Shown here: one piece after another, positions 41,226 through 43,369 of the stretch
How the letters are laid out: the number at the start of each line of letters is the position of its first letter
Position numbering within the stretch: the stretch's first letter is position 1
NCBI GenBank assembly: GCA_964429575.1
Contig: CAYSCX010000020.1
Span: forward strand, 1 to 43,369
Direction of reading: 5' to 3'
DNA length: 43,369 nt
Source: CAYSCX01 sp964429575
GTDB taxonomy: Bacteria > Desulfobacterota > Binatia > Binatales > Binataceae
The notes under the pieces: generated by a model
Database searches by the model: none
What the model was told of the DNA's origin: nothing
Seen by the model: the letters and a program-made list of their open reading frames with translations, nothing else
Translations under genes and position numbers: made by a program

Positions 41226-41782
41226 TGGCGCGCGGCGGGAATGTAACCAGGCTAAGCCGCGCGGGCGGACACGGGTCGCGGGAGCGCGTCGATAGCATGG
41301 AACTTCGCGACCTCAAGGCGCTGCTCAACCTGATGCATGAACACGGGCTGGTGGAGCTGGAGATTGAGGATAAGAAGGGCAAGGTGCGACTGGTGCGCGC
41401 GGGTGCGCATGGTTCCGAATCGACCGCCGCGGTTCCAGCCACCGTGCTCGCGCGTCCGCTGTTGGGAACCAAGCTGCAGCCGGTCAGCTCACCGGCGGTT
41501 GCCGGACCGGTCTCGGCGGACGGACTCGAGCTGCAACCCAACCAGCGGCTCGTCCAGAGTCCGATGGTCGGCACCTTCTACCGCGCGTCATCGCCGGACG
41601 CGCAGCCATTTGTCGAGGAGGGCAGCTCGGTGCGCAAGGGTCAGCCGCTTTGCATCATCGAGGCAATGAAGATGATGAACGAGATCGAGGCGGACTGCGC
41701 GGGACGCGTGGCGAAAATTCTTTGCGAGAACGGGCAGCCGGTCGAGTACGGCCAGCCGCTGATCATTATCGAAGTCGCCTAG
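41225..41782 (+). CDS. accB: Biotin carboxyl carrier protein of acetyl-CoA carboxylase
   Basis: 185 residues from the ATG overlapping the aroQ stop. An internal ATG at 41297 (MELRDLKALLNLM) gives the more usual AccB length, so the true start is open. The N-terminal helix region, a Pro/Ala-rich linker (VPATVLARP to SSPAVAGPVS) and the biotinyl domain (PMVGTFYRASSPDAQPFVEE onward) are in order. The biotinylated lysine is Lys149 in IIEAMKMMNEIEAD. The TAG stop is part of repeat copy E. Confidence 0.95.
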   Translation: MARGGNVTRLSRAGGHGSRERVDSMELRDLKALLNLMHEHGLVELEIEDKKGKVRLVRAGAHGSESTAAVPATVLARPLLGTKLQPVSSPAVAGPVSADGLELQPNQRLVQSPMVGTFYRASSPDAQPFVEEGSSVRKGQPLCIIEAMKMMNEIEADCAGRVAKILCENGQPVEYGQPLIIIEVA

Positions 41783-41939
41783 CAGGGTGTTGAGAAACCC
41801 GCGAAATCCAATAATGGTCCAAGCTGTGCACTCAACATCCTGCGTGAAGACTGGCGGCCTTCATTTTCTTCTCCCCCTGCGGGGGAGATGCGAGAGAGGG
41901 AGCAGGCGGTTGAAAATGGCTTTTTCAACCGCCTGCTAG
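41779..41939 (+). repeat. Structured 160-bp repeat, copy E (between accB and accC)
   Basis: 161 bp with CTAG at both ends; the first TAG is the accB stop codon. Hairpin 1: GCAGGGTGTTGAG with CTCAACATCCTGC (one G-T pair). Hairpin 2: TCTCCCCC-TGC-GGGGGAGA. Hairpin 3: a perfect 16-bp pair, AGCAGGCGGTTGAAAA with TTTTCAACCGCCTGCT. It ends 19 bp before the accC ATG. Confidence 0.92.
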
Positions 41940-41958
41940 CAGCGGCGGGGCAGGGCGG

Positions 41959-43344
41959 ATGTTCAAGAAACTATTGGTCGCCAACCGCGGGACGATTGCG
42001 ATTCGCATCATCCGCGCGTGCCGTGAACTCGACATCCCGACCATCGCGGTCTATTCCACCGCGGACAAGGACTCGCTGCACGTACGGATGGCGGATGAGG
42101 CTGTCTGCATCGGACCGCCCGCCGCCGCGGACAGCTACCTCAGCATTCCGTCGATCGTCAGCGCGGCGATAACTTACGGCGCCGACGCGATCCATCCCGG
42201 CTACGGATTCCTCTCGGAGAACGGAGATTTCGCGGAGGCGTGCGAGCGTTCCGGGCTGAACTTCGTCGGACCGCGCGCCCGTCACATCCGATTGATGGGC
42301 GACAAGCCGCGCGCGCGCCGCATCATGATGCGCGCCGGCGTGCCGGTGCTGCCCGGCAGCGAAGGGCGCGGCGTCACTGAGCTTCGCGACGCGCAATCCG
42401 AGGCGAAGCGGCTCGGCTTCCCGGTGCTGATCAAGGCGGCGGCGGGCGGCGGCGGCAAGGGGATGCGCGTTGCGCGCGACGCATCCGAGCTGACGCGGCT
42501 GTTCCCGCTGGCGCGCGCAGAGAGCGAGGCGGCATTCAACTCGCGTTCGATGTACCTCGAGAAGTATCTGGAGCGCGCGCGTCACGTGGAGTTCCAGATA
42601 ATCGCGGACAGTTACAAGAACGCGATTCATCTCGGTGAACGCGACTGTTCGATTCAGCGCCGGCATCAGAAGGTGGTCGAAGAGGCGCCGTGCCCGGTGA
42701 TGACGCCGCGCTTGCGCGACAAGATGGGCGCGGCGGCGGTGCGAGCGGCCGAGGTGGTGGGATATTCGAACGTCGGTACGGTGGAATTTCTGCTATCGCG
42801 CGACGGCAAGTACTATTTCATCGAGATGAACACGCGCATCCAGGTCGAGCACGGCGTGACTGAAATGGTCGCGGGCGTGGACCTGGTGCGGGAGAGCCTG
42901 CTGCTCGCGATGGGCGAGCGGCTGCGTTTCAAACAGCGCGGGATTGAGATCAAGGGTTCGGCAATCGAGTTCCGCATCTGCGCCGAGGATCCCGACCGTC
43001 ACATTCCGTCGCCCGGCGTCGTGACGAATCATCATCCACCAGGCGGACTCGGCGTGCGCGTCGAGACGGCGCTCTATGACGGTTATCGCGTGCCGGTGCA
43101 TTACGATCCGCTGATCGCGAAGCTGATCGTGCACGGTGAGGATCGCGCGATGACGATTTCGCGCGCGAAGGCGGCGTTGCGCGAGTACGTGATCGACGGC
43201 ATCAAGACGAACATCCCGCTTCATTCGAAAATCCTCGCGGATCGCGCATTTGTGCGCGGCGAGTATTCGACCGATTTTCTGAGGCGCTTCGAGCCGACCG
43301 CCGAGCGTCCCGCCGAGCGCGCCGGTGCCAGCAAAGCCTCTTGA
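41959..43344 (+). CDS. accC: Biotin carboxylase subunit of acetyl-CoA carboxylase
   Basis: A 461-residue ATP-grasp enzyme that carboxylates biotin on AccB, the first step of fatty-acid synthesis. The glycine loop AAAGGGGKGMR, EKYLERARHVEFQI, ERDCSIQRRHQKVVEEAP and FIEMNTRIQVEH are present. Two normally invariant spots differ: ANRGTIAIRI instead of ANRGEIA, and VEHGVTE instead of VEHPVTE. The catalytic Arg, Gln, Val and Glu of the second motif are kept. GGGCAGGGCGG before the ATG is the ribosome site. It is separated from accB only by repeat copy E. Confidence 0.95.
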   Translation: MFKKLLVANRGTIAIRIIRACRELDIPTIAVYSTADKDSLHVRMADEAVCIGPPAAADSYLSIPSIVSAAITYGADAIHPGYGFLSENGDFAEACERSGLNFVGPRARHIRLMGDKPRARRIMMRAGVPVLPGSEGRGVTELRDAQSEAKRLGFPVLIKAAAGGGGKGMRVARDASELTRLFPLARAESEAAFNSRSMYLEKYLERARHVEFQIIADSYKNAIHLGERDCSIQRRHQKVVEEAPCPVMTPRLRDKMGAAAVRAAEVVGYSNVGTVEFLLSRDGKYYFIEMNTRIQVEHGVTEMVAGVDLVRESLLLAMGERLRFKQRGIEIKGSAIEFRICAEDPDRHIPSPGVVTNHHPPGGLGVRVETALYDGYRVPVHYDPLIAKLIVHGEDRAMTISRAKAALREYVIDGIKTNIPLHSKILADRAFVRGEYSTDFLRRFEPTAERPAERAGASKAS

Positions 43345-43359
43345 CCCTGCGCGCCGCCA

Positions 43360-43369
43360 CTAGCAGGGT
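43360..43369 (+). repeat. Start of a sixth structured repeat (cut by the window edge)
   Basis: CTAGCAGGGT, identical to the first ten bases of copies D and E, lies 15 bp after the accC stop. The rest is outside the window. Confidence 0.6.

Noticed and set aside
21620..41939. The right hairpins of the repeats as intrinsic terminators
   Set aside because: The T-rich part is inside the stem and no T-run follows. They occur inside the essential nuo and acc operons, where complete termination would be harmful.

Overview
The window is a GC-rich, gene-dense piece of a bacterial chromosome, most likely from an environmental Gram-negative. Lipoboxes, FtsX-type permeases, a hopanoid C-3 methylase, a bacterial ether-lipid synthase and a soluble acyl-ACP desaturase point to a lineage with unusual membrane lipids. 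The mix of fatty-acyl/CoA genes, a haloalkane dehalogenase and hopanoid modification would fit an uncultured group such as Binatota (Desulfobacterota_B). That is a guess from gene content; there is no rRNA or tRNA in the window to test it.

Layout. 1-7.1 kb: a partial VOC-family gene, an aldo/keto reductase, hpnR, a crotonase and a haloalkane dehalogenase (reverse strand), an alkyl-DHAP-synthase-like flavoprotein, and a CopG/PIN toxin-antitoxin pair with a repeated operator over its start codon. 7.1-16.8 kb: an Fe-S assembly factor, a TPR protein, two SDRs, a tandem EthD protein, malQ, two FtsX-like permeases without a visible ATPase, a class III CoA-transferase and a Vgb-like propeller lipoprotein. 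16.9-21.4 kb: a compact forward run (tam, isoaspartyl peptidase, ArnT-like glycosyltransferase, small membrane protein, two zinc ribbons). 21.7-32.4 kb: nuoABCDHIJKLMN, respiratory complex I without nuoE, nuoF or nuoG. 32.5-37.4 kb: a repeat-rich accessory stretch with an acyl-ACP desaturase, a DUF202 protein, two lipoproteins, a broken DNA adenine methylase and possible RHS remnants. 37.4-43.4 kb: an ADP-forming acyl-CoA synthetase with reversed domain order, rsmI, aroQ, accB and accC.

The most striking non-genic signal is a family of about 160-bp structured repeats: five full copies plus the start of a sixth at the right edge. Each carries three hairpins, has ends resembling GCAGG(G/C)TGTTGA in inverted orientation, and is usually bounded by CTAG. 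Three copies (after nuoD, nuoH and accB) begin with the TAG that is the stop codon of the preceding gene, so they sit inside operons without damaging a reading frame. Four of the five full copies lie in or next to the nuo locus, one exactly where nuoEFG usually sit. A second, unrelated family of short palindromes (GTAGGGGCGCA..TGCGCCC) is clustered at 34.1-35.2 kb.

Together the genes describe an aerobic or respiring heterotroph that activates and degrades acyl/CoA substrates, makes fatty acids (accBC, desaturase), decorates its membrane with 3-methylhopanoids and perhaps ether lipids, and feeds electrons into a proton-pumping complex I whose electron donor is not evident here.
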